17,964 nucleotides of DNA from an uncultured Collinsella sp. (GCA_902470345.1 CABRGB010000037.1:1-17964), one strand, 5' to 3'. Counted from the stretch's first letter, positions 1 to 6,496 are shown. Notes: a model not told the origin generated them from the sequence alone. Numbers and translations are program-made.

Positions 1-353
1 CGGCGCTGATGCAGGCTCAGAAGGTGTCGCGCAAGGCGGCTGCCGTGGGCTTTGAATGGGAGACGGTCCAGGATGTGTGGGACGAGGTCGCCGAGGAGCG
101 TGCCGAGTTTGAGGCCGAGGCTCCCGGAACGCCCGAGCGCGAAATGGAGTTTGGCGACCTGCTCTTTGCCCTAGTCAACGTTGCGCGCAAAGAAGGAATC
201 GACGCCGAGAGCGCCCTGCGTGCCAGCACGGCCAAGTTCCGCCGTCGCTGGGCTGCGATGGAGGCCGCCGTGCACGAGGCGGGCGATGACCTCGCCGCCT
301 GCTCAACCGCTCAACTCAACGACCTGTGGGACCAAGCAAAAGCAAGCGAGTGA
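1..353 (+). CDS. mazG: MazG nucleotide pyrophosphohydrolase, C-terminal part (5' end outside window)
   Basis: The reading frame is open to the left edge, so the ATG at 9 is internal and the first complete codon starts at 3. The visible part matches the C-terminal all-alpha NTP pyrophosphohydrolase domain of MazG. It has a helix of the form KVSRKAAAVGFEWETVQDVW, then an acidic helix with the EExxE-type pattern (EVAEERAEFEAE), then EFGDLLFALVNVAR, which carries the second metal-binding E/D set, and a final KFRRRW helix. The family hydrolyses nucleoside triphosphates to monophosphate and pyrophosphate as house-cleaning. In M. tuberculosis mazG lies just upstream of eno (with lpqU between), so the position here supports the call. 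The gene ends in TGA at 351-353. The N-terminal domain cannot be assessed. Confidence 0.9.
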   Translation, partial: ALMQAQKVSRKAAAVGFEWETVQDVWDEVAEERAEFEAEAPGTPEREMEFGDLLFALVNVARKEGIDAESALRASTAKFRRRWAAMEAAVHEAGDDLAACSTAQLNDLWDQAKASE

Positions 354-380
354 GGCCTGCGTCTCTCACGGCATCCATTC

Positions 381-396
381 GTAGAGAGGTCTCTAC
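381..396. terminator. Weak palindrome between convergent mazG and ATPase genes
   Basis: GTAGAG-AGGT-CTCTAC forms a 6-bp stem with a 4-base loop, in the short gap between convergent genes and overlapping the ATPase stop codon (393-395). No clear T run follows on either strand, so it is at best a weak terminator or pause site. Confidence 0.25.
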
Positions 397-1760
397 AAGC
401 AAAAAGCCATATACAACGGAAGATGTGCCAGCTGCGCTTCGGCATCCCACTCGAGTTGTTTAGGGTGCAACACGTAAGCCATCCCAATCTTCTTGTTAAA
501 GCGCGCGCGGAATCGGTCGAGGGAGATGGTTCCGTATCTGCGTGGCGACTTAACTTCGATGGGGCTGATGCGCGGCTTTCCGGCGGCATTGACATAGGGT
601 CGGGTAACGAGGAAGTCGATTTCCATGCGCTCCTCCCCCTCCTTCTTTCCGCTTTGGGAATAAAAGAAGAGCCTGTGCCCATTGGCCTTTAGAGATTGGG
701 CAACGTAGTTTTCGGTAAGCATTCCTTCGTTCAATCCGATGTCGCCGCGAAGCACGGCTCTGTAAACGTCTTCATCGGTATCGTTGTTGTCAGAGAAGGC
801 AAGCGTTACAAGCAGGCCGGTGTCTGCCATGTAGCACTTGAGGGCCGTTTGCTCCATGCTGAGTGAAAGGCCCACGCTCGGTTCGCTTGCGGCATAGCAG
901 ATATTGGCAATTCGCGCGTCTGCCAGCCAAAAGAAGGCTTCTTCGTAGGTGCGCATGCGTGCGTTTTTATCAAGTGAGGAAAGCTTGAATCGTTTTTCGT
1001 GCCTAGAGAGCTGACCCGGGATGCCATCGAGTACGGAGACGACTTTGAATTCGTAACCGGTTGCAAAACGAGAGATATCGTTGCGATAGAGCTGGACGAT
1101 TCGGCGCTTCGAAGCGTCGACGGGCGCAAAAGCGCGCTGTTCAACATAGACGGATACCGGCTCAGGCATGCCGCCTACGAGCATGTATTCGCGCATAAGG
1201 GAGAGCGCTCTGCGATGTAGGGCATCGGGGAGCGGCTTCATCTTGTTAAAACTCATGCGAATGAGATCGGCCAGCCCCTTTTCGTCCATGCCCCAAAGAA
1301 ACTCCTCAAAGTCGAGGGGCTCAAGTTCCAGAGACTCTTCCTCGGATGGGATGACGATATCTTTAATGTTCTGCTTGATGCTGAGCAGGGATCCAGTTTC
1401 GATGTAGTCGTAACGTCCGTCTGCAACGAGATACTTGATGAGTCCGCGTGCTTGCGGGTACATCTGGACCTCGTCGAAGACGATAAGCGTCTCGTGTTCA
1501 TAGAGTTTGACGTTATAGAAAACCGAGAGATAGAGGAAGAGCGAGTCGAAGTCAGTGCGATAGTCCTCAAAATATTGCTTAACTTCGGCAGGTGCTTGAA
1601 AGAAATCAATGACAAGGCAGGACTTGTATTCGGTTTCTCCAAACGTGCGGGCAAGCGTGCTCTTGCCGACGCGGCGGGCTCCTTCAATAAGAAGTGCTGT
1701 TTTACCAGCGCTTTCATGCTTCCATTTTAGTAGTTTGTCATAGGCTTTTCGTTTAAGCAT
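393..1760 (-). CDS. AAA ATPase with C-terminal DUF4143 / PD-(D/E)XK-like domain
   Basis: This is a 455-residue protein. The AAA_14-type ATPase core has a Walker A GARRVGKS at about 27-34 and a Walker B LIVFDEVQ at about 92-99, followed by an ETGS segment. The C-terminal half fits DUF4143. It ends with a nuclease-like signature, an E-I-D-F-L-V strand at about 380-385 and IEVK at about 401-404, as in PD-(D/E)XK folds. The frame runs to an ATG at 1808, but the ATG at 1760 is preferred: it has a GAGGT Shine-Dalgarno about 4 bases upstream and gives the usual family start (MLKRKAYDKLL). The family is widespread in anaerobic bacteria and archaea, and its function is poorly known. The gene is AT-richer than mazG and eno and opposes both, which suggests later acquisition. 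Its upstream region carries three phased direct repeats. Confidence 0.9.
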   Translation of the reverse strand: MLKRKAYDKLLKWKHESAGKTALLIEGARRVGKSTLARTFGETEYKSCLVIDFFQAPAEVKQYFEDYRTDFDSLFLYLSVFYNVKLYEHETLIVFDEVQMYPQARGLIKYLVADGRYDYIETGSLLSIKQNIKDIVIPSEEESLELEPLDFEEFLWGMDEKGLADLIRMSFNKMKPLPDALHRRALSLMREYMLVGGMPEPVSVYVEQRAFAPVDASKRRIVQLYRNDISRFATGYEFKVVSVLDGIPGQLSRHEKRFKLSSLDKNARMRTYEEAFFWLADARIANICYAASEPSVGLSLSMEQTALKCYMADTGLLVTLAFSDNNDTDEDVYRAVLRGDIGLNEGMLTENYVAQSLKANGHRLFFYSQSGKKEGEERMEIDFLVTRPYVNAAGKPRISPIEVKSPRRYGTISLDRFRARFNKKIGMAYVLHPKQLEWDAEAQLAHLPLYMAFCL

Positions 1761-1770
1761 GGCTACCTCG

Positions 1771-1855
1771 TGCACGATATCCAGAACTTTTATAACCTGA
1801 TTATGCACGATATCCAGAACTTCAGACCCTTAGAATTGCACGATATCCAGAACTT
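1771..1855. repeat. Three identical 19-bp direct repeats with 33-bp period (candidate operator)
   Basis: TGCACGATATCCAGAACTT occurs without mismatch at 1771-1789, 1804-1822 and 1837-1855. The two 14-bp spacers are unrelated to each other. A truncated TGCACGA follows at 1856-1862. The 33-bp period is close to three helical turns, so the copies would lie on one face of the DNA. They start 10 bp upstream of the ATPase ATG. A TATAAA (reverse strand, 1794-1789) sits in the first spacer, so the repeats overlap the likely promoter. A regulatory role is inference. Confidence 0.85.
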
Positions 1856-1862
1856 TGCACGA

Positions 1863-2028
1863 CGTAAAAGCACATTATTGGCTCTTTCATTCGCAAGCCA
1901 GGTAAAGACGGTATGCCGATAGAAGAATTTAATGGGGGGCGACCTCCAGAGATGAATGTTCGGTGCAAAAACAAGCGCTCCAAAGAATGATTTCTCCAAT
2001 TCATATGTATCCCTAGGCTAACTTAGGG
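1863..2028. other. Intergenic DNA without recognisable gene
   Basis: This AT-rich stretch lies between the repeat array and the eno leader. Short open frames exist on the reverse strand (1822-2004 and 1790-1999), but they run into the direct repeats, encode nothing recognisable and lack convincing ribosome binding sites. It may be flanking DNA brought in with the ATPase gene. Confidence 0.4.
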
Positions 2029-2063
2029 CATAATGCAAAAAGTGCGACATGGCTAACTTACGG
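2016..2063 (+). promoter_or_regulatory. Putative eno promoter region with two 13-bp near-identical boxes
   Basis: GGCTAACTTAGGG (2016-2028) and GGCTAACTTACGG (2051-2063) differ at one base and lie 35 bp apart. A possible -10 box, CATAAT, is at 2029-2034, directly after the first box. No good -35 is seen. The first box, with its left neighbours (TAGGCTAACTTAG), resembles one half of the DtxR/IdeR iron-box consensus, but the other half-site is missing. Regulation by a DtxR-type repressor is therefore only a guess. Confidence 0.3.
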
Positions 2064-2073
2064 AGGCGCACCG

Positions 2074-2121
2074 ATGGTGCACAGTCGGCCAGTCGCTTGC
2101 ATCAACTACGTTTCCAAGTGA
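2074..2121 (+). CDS. Possible 15-residue leader peptide upstream of enolase
   Basis: An ATG at 2074 is preceded by GGAGG with a 7-base gap, a better ribosome binding site than that of eno itself. It encodes MVHSRPVACINYVSK and ends with TGA at 2119-2121, 12 bases before the eno ATG and in the same frame. This arrangement would allow translational coupling or leader-based control. The peptide shows no run of one amino acid as in classic attenuators. Such a short ORF may be coincidental. Confidence 0.3.
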   Translation: MVHSRPVACINYVSK

Positions 2122-2133
2122 GAGGGAGACAAC

Positions 2134-3423
2134 ATGAGTGACATTTTGGACGTCTACGGTCGTGAGGTGCTCGACAGCCGCGGCAACCCCACCGTCGAGG
2201 TCGAGGTCGTGCTCGAGGACGGCAGCTTCGGTCGCGCGATGGTGCCTTCGGGCGCATCGACCGGTGCCTTTGAGGCATGTGAGCTGCGCGATGGCGACAA
2301 AGGCCGCTACCTGGGCAAGGGCGTTTCGCAGGCCGTCGAGCACGTCAACAACGAGTGCGCCGATGCCGTCGTGGGTCTCGATGCCTTCGACCAGCGCGCC
2401 GTCGATGCCGCGCTGATTGCCGCCGACGGTACGCCCAACAAGACCAAGCTCGGCGCCAACGCCATTCTGGGTGTGTCGCTGGCCGTTGCCCGCGCTGCGG
2501 CAGAGTCGGCGGGCCTGTCGCTGTACCAGTACCTGGGCGGCGTCAACGCCCACCTGCTGCCCACGCCCATGATGAATATCCTCAACGGTGGCGTGCATGC
2601 CGACAACAACGTTGACTTCCAGGAGTTTATGATTATGCCCGTGGGTGCTCCGAGCTTTGCCGAGGGCCTGCGCTGGTGCGCCGAGGTCTACCACACCCTC
2701 AAGGGCGTGCTGCACGAGGCCGGCCTTGGCGGCGGCGTGGGCGACGAGGGTGGCTTTGCGCCCAATCTCAAGACCAATGCCGAGCCGTTCGAGTACATTA
2801 CCAAGGCCGTCGAGAAGGCTGGCTTTAAGCCCGGCGTCGACTTCATGTACGCCATGGATCCGGCATCGACCGAGTTCTACAACGCCGAGACCAGCATGTA
2901 CGAGCTCAAGGGCGAGGGCGTTGAGTACACGAGCGCTCAGATGGTCGATTACTGGGAGAAGCTCGTCGACACCTATCCCATCATCTCCATCGAGGATGGC
3001 ATGGCAGAGGAGGACTGGGACGGCTGGGTTGAGCTCACCCGCCGCATTGGCAACAAGGTGCAGCTGGTGGGCGACGACCTGTTCGTCACCAACGCCGAGC
3101 GCCTCAAAAAGGGCATCGAGCTGGGCGCCGCCAATGCGATCCTGGTCAAGGTCAACCAGATTGGCACGCTCACCGAGTCGCTCGAGGCCATCGAGACTGC
3201 CAAGGAGGCCGGCTACGCTTGCATCGTGAGCCACCGTTCCGGCGAGACCGAGGACTCCACGATCGCCGACCTGGTCGTGGGTGTTAACGCCGGTCAGATC
3301 AAGTCGGGCGCCCCGTGCCGCAGCGACCGTATCGCCAAGTACAACCAGCTCATCCGCATCGAGGACGAGCTCGAGGGCAGCGCGCGCTACGCCGGTAAGT
3401 CTGCGTTCTACAACATTCGCTAG
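2134..3423 (+). CDS. eno: Enolase (phosphopyruvate hydratase)
   Basis: The 429-residue protein has full family length. It converts 2-phosphoglycerate to phosphoenolpyruvate in glycolysis, as a cytosolic Mg-dependent enzyme. Diagnostic features are all present: the N-terminal VLDSRGNPTVEVEV; the mobile loop SGASTG (39-44); E205 in GDEGG as catalytic base/acid partner; metal ligands D242 (MDPAS), E287 (IEDGM) and D314 (VGDDLF); K339 in LVKVNQIGT; and the SHRSGE segment with H367. The start is supported by AGGGAG shortly upstream. The gene stands between mazG and a DivIC-like gene, as in other actinobacteria, and is closed by a strong terminator, so it is probably transcribed separately from the next gene. 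Confidence 0.99.
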   Translation: MSDILDVYGREVLDSRGNPTVEVEVVLEDGSFGRAMVPSGASTGAFEACELRDGDKGRYLGKGVSQAVEHVNNECADAVVGLDAFDQRAVDAALIAADGTPNKTKLGANAILGVSLAVARAAAESAGLSLYQYLGGVNAHLLPTPMMNILNGGVHADNNVDFQEFMIMPVGAPSFAEGLRWCAEVYHTLKGVLHEAGLGGGVGDEGGFAPNLKTNAEPFEYITKAVEKAGFKPGVDFMYAMDPASTEFYNAETSMYELKGEGVEYTSAQMVDYWEKLVDTYPIISIEDGMAEEDWDGWVELTRRIGNKVQLVGDDLFVTNAERLKKGIELGAANAILVKVNQIGTLTESLEAIETAKEAGYACIVSHRSGETEDSTIADLVVGVNAGQIKSGAPCRSDRIAKYNQLIRIEDELEGSARYAGKSAFYNIR

Positions 3424-3495
3424 GCAGCGGCGTGTGTGGGGGCGGGGCTGACTCGGGTTCACCTCGCTTCCGCCGAGCGCTGTTGAGCACCATTG

Positions 3496-3527
3496 GGCGC
3501 TGGGCCATACGGCTCAGCGCCTTTTTT
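3496..3527 (+). terminator. Rho-independent terminator after eno
   Basis: An 11-bp stem (GGCGCTGGGCC with GGCTCAGCGCC, one G-U pair) closes an ATAC loop and is followed by six T residues at 3522-3527. It separates eno from the next gene. Confidence 0.9.
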
Positions 3528-3569
3528 ATGTCGAGCAAAGGCTGGCGAAAGCGGTGTGGGCGCTCGTGC

Positions 3570-3575
3570 TATAAC
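3570..3575 (+). promoter_or_regulatory. Possible -10 box for the DivIC/FtsB-like gene
   Basis: TATAAC lies 43 bases upstream of the chosen ATG and just after the eno terminator, where a new promoter is needed. No convincing -35 hexamer is seen at standard spacing. Confidence 0.35.
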
Positions 3576-3618
3576 TAAAGGACTTAGCGCAAACAAACCT
3601 CAACCGCACAAGGCGCAC

Positions 3619-4380
3619 ATGGATCAGATTTACGACAACAGGTATTATTTCGCCGGTTCGCGCGAGCCGTCGCCTCGCCGCGCACCTACCGCGCAGCTTG
3701 GCGGGTCCGACTACGCCGGCGTCGATCGCCGTGCACAGCGTCCGGCAAGTGCCTCACACCCCCGTGCTCAAATGAATATGCCGCCGGCGCGCCCGCCACG
3801 TTCGGCGCGCCCGACGCATGCTCAGCGCCCTTCGGCTCAAACGCATGAAAAGTCGACCAAGCCCTCGAACCGTCTTTCGGGCTCGGACTTCATGCACTAC
3901 GCCAACGACAACGCGGTGGTCAAGGCAATCTACGACTTTACCCATGGGCCCCAGCGCGGGCTGTTTATTGGCATTGTCGTCGTCCTGGTGCTCGTGAGCC
4001 TGTACTTTCCCGTGCGCGACCTCTACGTCGCCAAACGCTCGAACGATATCTTGGCCAAGCAGGTCGAGATTCGCCAGCAGTACAACGACGAGCTGCAGAA
4101 AAGCGTCGACAAACTGCTCTCGGAGGAGGGCATTAAGGACGCGGCGACCGAGGACCTGGGCCTGGTGATGCCCGGCGAGACCAAGATTGACGTGCTGGGC
4201 CTGGACGACGATTCGGACTCGTCGTCGAGCAAAAAGCCCTCGAACGCCAAGAAGGCCAGCGAAGTCGCCAAAGAGATCGAAGAGGTCGGCAAGGACGCGC
4301 CGTGGTACATCCAGACGCTCGATATGCTGTTTGGATTTAACGGCGTCGAGGGCCAGACGGTTGTGTCCAACGGCAAATAG
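3619..4380 (+). CDS. DivIC/FtsB-like septum formation initiator protein
   Basis: This is a 253-residue protein. Residues 1-100 form a long, polar, Pro/Arg/Ser-rich cytoplasmic tail. One membrane helix follows at about 114-130 (LFIGIVVVLVLVSLYF), then a heptad-like extracytoplasmic segment (about 138-170) and a DLGLVMPGE motif (179-187), which matches the DivIC/FtsB signature. An acidic Ser/Asp/Lys-rich region and a C-terminal tail end the protein. FtsB/DivIC proteins form a complex with FtsL and FtsQ at the division septum. The ATG at 3619 is chosen: the in-frame TTG at 3493 would start inside the eno terminator, and MDQIYDNRYY looks like a real N-terminus. The SD (AAGG) is modest. The position between eno and ppx agrees with actinobacterial order. 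Confidence 0.85.
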   Translation: MDQIYDNRYYFAGSREPSPRRAPTAQLGGSDYAGVDRRAQRPASASHPRAQMNMPPARPPRSARPTHAQRPSAQTHEKSTKPSNRLSGSDFMHYANDNAVVKAIYDFTHGPQRGLFIGIVVVLVLVSLYFPVRDLYVAKRSNDILAKQVEIRQQYNDELQKSVDKLLSEEGIKDAATEDLGLVMPGETKIDVLGLDDDSDSSSSKKPSNAKKASEVAKEIEEVGKDAPWYIQTLDMLFGFNGVEGQTVVSNGK

Positions 4381-4408
4381 GTGAGTAGCGCCCGGAGGGG
4401 AGCCCGCA

Positions 4409-5410
4409 ATGGCGGATTGCAAACGATATAAGGTGGCGGCGATTGACCTGGGGACGGTTTCGTCGCGGCTGGTGCTGGCCCAGGTCGAGGGCGGGGCGAT
4501 CGTGGAATCGTCCAAGCATACCGAGATTACCGACTTGGGCGAGGGCGTGGACGCGACGGGGCACTTTTGCGAGGCGGCCGTTGGGCGCGTGCTCGCTGCG
4601 TGCCGAATGTTTGTGGACGAGGCCCGTGCCTTTGGGGCCGCGTGCGTCTGCACCACGTGCACGAGCGCCGCGCGCGATGCGTCCAATGCCGCGCTGCTGT
4701 TGGACGGCCTGCGCGATCTGGGGCTTGAGCCACAGGTGATTCCGGGCGAGGTCGAGGCGCGCCTGACGTTTTTTGGCGTGGCGCACGACTTTGCTGGCGA
4801 GCGCATCATTGTTGCCGATTCGGGCGGCGGTTCCACGGAGCTTGCGACGGGCGTCTATGCGCCGGAGCGCGGCGTCTTTGCGCTGGAGGGAACGCGCTCG
4901 CTGGACATCGGTTGCCGCCGCGTGACCGAGCGGTTTTTCTCGGCGTTGCCACCGGCGGACTGCGAGCTTGCGGCTGCTGCTGGCTGGGCAAACGGGCAGT
5001 TTGCGGGCTACTTTGAGAGTCTGCCTGTCGACTTTGAGCGCGCCGAGCGCCTCGTTGCGGTGGGCGGCACCGTCACCACGCTCGTGGCGCTCGTTCACGA
5101 GCTGGAGCCGTATGATTCGAGCTTTGTGCACCTGCGCGAGCTTTCGCTGGAGCAGGTTTCGGCCGCTATCGAGCGCATGTCCGCGCTGGATGTTGAGGGT
5201 ATCGCCGCGTTGCCGGGCGTGCAACCCAAGCGCGCGGGCGTGATCTTGGCAGGCGCCGTGGTGATTCGAGAGCTCATGCGATCCGGCGGCTACGACACGC
5301 TCACCGTAAGCGAGAACAGCCTGCTCGCCGGCATGGCCGTCACCATCAACGAGATTCTCGACGGCGCGACCCCCACCATCGGCTGGGTCCCCAGCCTGAG
5401 CGCTCTTTAA
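4409..5410 (+). CDS. ppx: Ppx/GppA family exopolyphosphatase / guanosine pentaphosphatase
   Basis: The 333-residue protein belongs to the ASKHA-fold Ppx/GppA family. The phosphate-1 loop is AAIDLGTVSSRLVLAQV (10-26), where most homologues have DIGTNS. A CTSAARDASNA segment (84-94) follows, then IPGEVEARLTFFG with an expected catalytic Glu (114 or 116), and the second glycine loop DSGGGSTEL at 137-145. The family removes terminal phosphate from polyphosphate or from pppGpp, and which substrate applies here cannot be told. It is the short, two-domain actinobacterial Ppx1-like form without the C-terminal HD domain. It starts 28 bases after the DivIC-like gene with a strong GGAGGGGAG ribosome binding site, so the two are probably co-transcribed. 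The DUF501 gene often lying between them in actinobacteria is missing. Confidence 0.9.
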   Translation: MADCKRYKVAAIDLGTVSSRLVLAQVEGGAIVESSKHTEITDLGEGVDATGHFCEAAVGRVLAACRMFVDEARAFGAACVCTTCTSAARDASNAALLLDGLRDLGLEPQVIPGEVEARLTFFGVAHDFAGERIIVADSGGGSTELATGVYAPERGVFALEGTRSLDIGCRRVTERFFSALPPADCELAAAAGWANGQFAGYFESLPVDFERAERLVAVGGTVTTLVALVHELEPYDSSFVHLRELSLEQVSAAIERMSALDVEGIAALPGVQPKRAGVILAGAVVIRELMRSGGYDTLTVSENSLLAGMAVTINEILDGATPTIGWVPSLSAL

Positions 5411-5506
5411 CCGTCTTCCTCTGAGTTGCGGTGAAATAGTTCCTAAATAAGTTGGTAAACGGTATAAACAGGATCTATTCCACCGCAACTTAGAGTCCCG
5501 CCGGTG

Positions 5507-5545
5507 TCCAAAAGAAGCGAGCCCGCATCCTTTGGGGGCGAGGGC
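5507..5545 (-). terminator. Degenerate second copy of the tRNA-Leu terminator
   Basis: Read on the reverse strand, CGAGCCC pairs with GGGCTCG (7 bp, then interrupted inner pairs) and is followed by CTTCTTTT. Bases 5507-5530 match 5704-5727 at 23 of 24 positions. It follows a fragment of the tRNA-Leu 3' end (5561-5578), so it looks like the remains of a duplicated tRNA-terminator unit. Confidence 0.55.
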
Positions 5546-5560
5546 TCGTAAGCAAACACA

Positions 5561-5578
5561 TGGTAGGGGCGGTGGGAC
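5561..5578 (-). pseudogene. Fragment of tRNA-Leu 3' end (acceptor and part of T arm)
   Basis: These 18 bases are identical to 5757-5774, which encode the CCA end, the acceptor 3' strand and the outer T-stem strand of the intact tRNA-Leu. The remainder of a tRNA is not present. The copy sits 196 bp from the intact one, and its following terminator copy is offset by 197 bp. This points to an old tandem duplication or a tRNA-end target duplication. Confidence 0.6.
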
Positions 5579-5586
5579 GTCCGCGT

Positions 5587-5664
5587 ATTTGCTGCGCAAA
5601 TCCGCACCGGCTTCGGCCGCCTGCCGGCGCCCTCGCCGGCTCGCCGCGGACGCTGTGCGTCCGC
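5587..5664. repeat. Cluster of four adjacent GC-rich hairpins
   Basis: Four inverted repeats follow one another. They are ATTTGC/GCAAAT (5587-5601), CGGC-TTCG-GCCG (5608-5619), GCCGGCG/CGCCGGC (5623-5640) and GCGGACG/CGTCCGC (5646-5664). They lie between the tRNA-Leu 3' fragment and the intact tRNA's terminator. The stretch has no credible gene. Its compactness suggests a dispersed palindromic repeat rather than chance. Confidence 0.6.
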
Positions 5665-5706
5665 TTGACGCTCGCCCCCTCGCGGGTTCGAGCCCCATCG
5701 GCATCC

Positions 5707-5745
5707 AAAAGAAACGAGCCCGCATCCCAAAGGGACACGGACCCG
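5707..5745 (-). terminator. Rho-independent terminator of tRNA-Leu
   Basis: On the reverse strand, 11 bases after the tRNA CCA end, a 14-bp stem (with four G-U pairs) spans 5745-5715. It closes a three-base loop and is followed by TTTCTTTT. Confidence 0.8.
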
Positions 5746-5756
5746 TGAAAGCCAAA

Positions 5757-5841
5757 TGGTAGGGGCGGTGGGACTCGAACCCACAATCCTTGCGGCGAGG
5801 GATTTTAAGTCCCCTGCGTATGCCAATTCCGCCACGCCCCC
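5757..5841 (-). tRNA. tRNA-Leu (anticodon UAA), CCA encoded
   Basis: The reverse strand reads GGGGGCG (acceptor), then a D arm with GGCGGAATTGGCATACGC, an anticodon stem-loop ACTTAAAATCC giving anticodon TAA, a long variable arm, and a T arm GTGGGTTCGAGTCCCAC. The acceptor 3' strand CGCCCCT follows, then discriminator A and an encoded CCA. The G1-U72 pair is the only acceptor wobble. The long variable arm fits a class II leucine tRNA, and the total is 85 nt including CCA. It is followed by its own terminator. The T-arm strand recurs as a fragment at 5561-5578. Confidence 0.97.
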
Positions 5842-5872
5842 GTAAGACTAGAAGTCTAGCACAAGCCGTTCG

Positions 5873-6496
5873 CTAAGCGTTGACGGCCATCGAGTGTTGG
5901 CCCGACTTCTCAAGGAACTCTTGGAACTTTGCCTCGTCGCCCTTGTTTTGATACTGCAGGGCCAGCAGGTACTCCAGGCGGCAGCGCTTGACCGGGTCGT
6001 CGCCGACATCCTCGAGCATGCGCTCCAGCTCGGGAATGTCGTTGTGGCGTTTGAGGATCATCGTGTCGTACATCAGCTGGCACTCGTGTGCGACTGCCTC
6101 GGCCTGACCGCCCTCAAAGCCCTTGATCTCGTGCAGCAGCTCCTTGGACTTTTTGCGGTCCTCCTGGCCAACGTAGTAGTTAAAGGCCTTAATGACCAGG
6201 TCGACGCGCTGCATCTTGGGGAGGTTGAGTCCCAGCAGCAGGTCGAACATCTCGCTGGCGCGCTCGTGGTCCTCGCGCAGCAGATAGGAGTTCAGGCGCA
6301 GGTAGTCGCGGTTGTAGCGTGGGTACAGCATACTGGTGAGTTTGCCGTCGAGCAAACGATCGAACTCGTCCCACTGCTTGGCGGCCATCAACTGCTGCAG
6401 GCGTTTAAACGTGGTGCGTTTTTTTACGCTAAAGAACACCGACACGGCGATGCAGATGACAACGACGGCGGTCCAGAGTGTGCGGGAATCGGGCAT
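5873..6496 (-). CDS. Membrane-anchored helical-repeat-like protein of unknown function
   Basis: This 207-residue protein has an N-terminal membrane helix at about 8-24 (TAVVVICIAVSVFFSV) followed by KKR, consistent with a signal anchor. The remainder is predicted all-alpha, with leucine/tyrosine spacing reminiscent of TPR-like repeats (LMAAKQWDEFDRLLDG, YLLREDHERASEMFDLLLGL, YLLALQYQNKGDEAKFQEFLEK). No catalytic motif is visible. The ATG at 6496 is followed by a plausible hydrophobic N-terminus, and the SD (GGACC) is weak. It is divergent from the EIIB gene and has its own promoter candidate. Function not recognised; a scaffold or interaction role is only a guess from the repeats. Confidence 0.8.
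   Translation of the reverse strand: MPDSRTLWTAVVVICIAVSVFFSVKKRTTFKRLQQLMAAKQWDEFDRLLDGKLTSMLYPRYNRDYLRLNSYLLREDHERASEMFDLLLGLNLPKMQRVDLVIKAFNYYVGQEDRKKSKELLHEIKGFEGGQAEAVAHECQLMYDTMILKRHNDIPELERMLEDVGDDPVKRCRLEYLLALQYQNKGDEAKFQEFLEKSGQHSMAVNA

Noticed and set aside
1771..1855. CRISPR array from the three 19-bp repeats
   Set aside because: Repeats and 14-bp spacers are too short, only three units exist and no cas gene is near.
2053..3462. 469-codon open frame on the reverse strand across enolase
   Set aside because: It mirrors eno codon bias, has no family features and covers a certain gene; a GC-rich antisense shadow.
3493..3618. N-terminal extension of the DivIC-like protein from a TTG
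   Set aside because: It would begin at the eno terminator stem, and the ATG at 3619 gives a normal N-terminus.
3754..4836. 360-codon reverse frame across the DivIC-like and Ppx genes
   Set aside because: Arg/Ala/Ser-rich shadow of two supported genes, with no domain.
5684..5709. 3' end of a second plus-strand tRNA (GGGTTCGAGCCCC followed by CGGCATCCA)
   Set aside because: The T-stem has a mismatch, CCA falls at the wrong position and no 5' half with an anticodon arm exists upstream.
4337..5755. 472-codon reverse frame over Ppx and the tRNA-flanking repeats
   Set aside because: Antisense of Ppx fused to translated hairpin repeats and terminator DNA; no credible start or motif.
5443..5835. 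130-codon reverse frame starting MAELAYAGDLKSL
   Set aside because: This is the tRNA-Leu gene and its flanks read as protein, a well-known annotation artefact.
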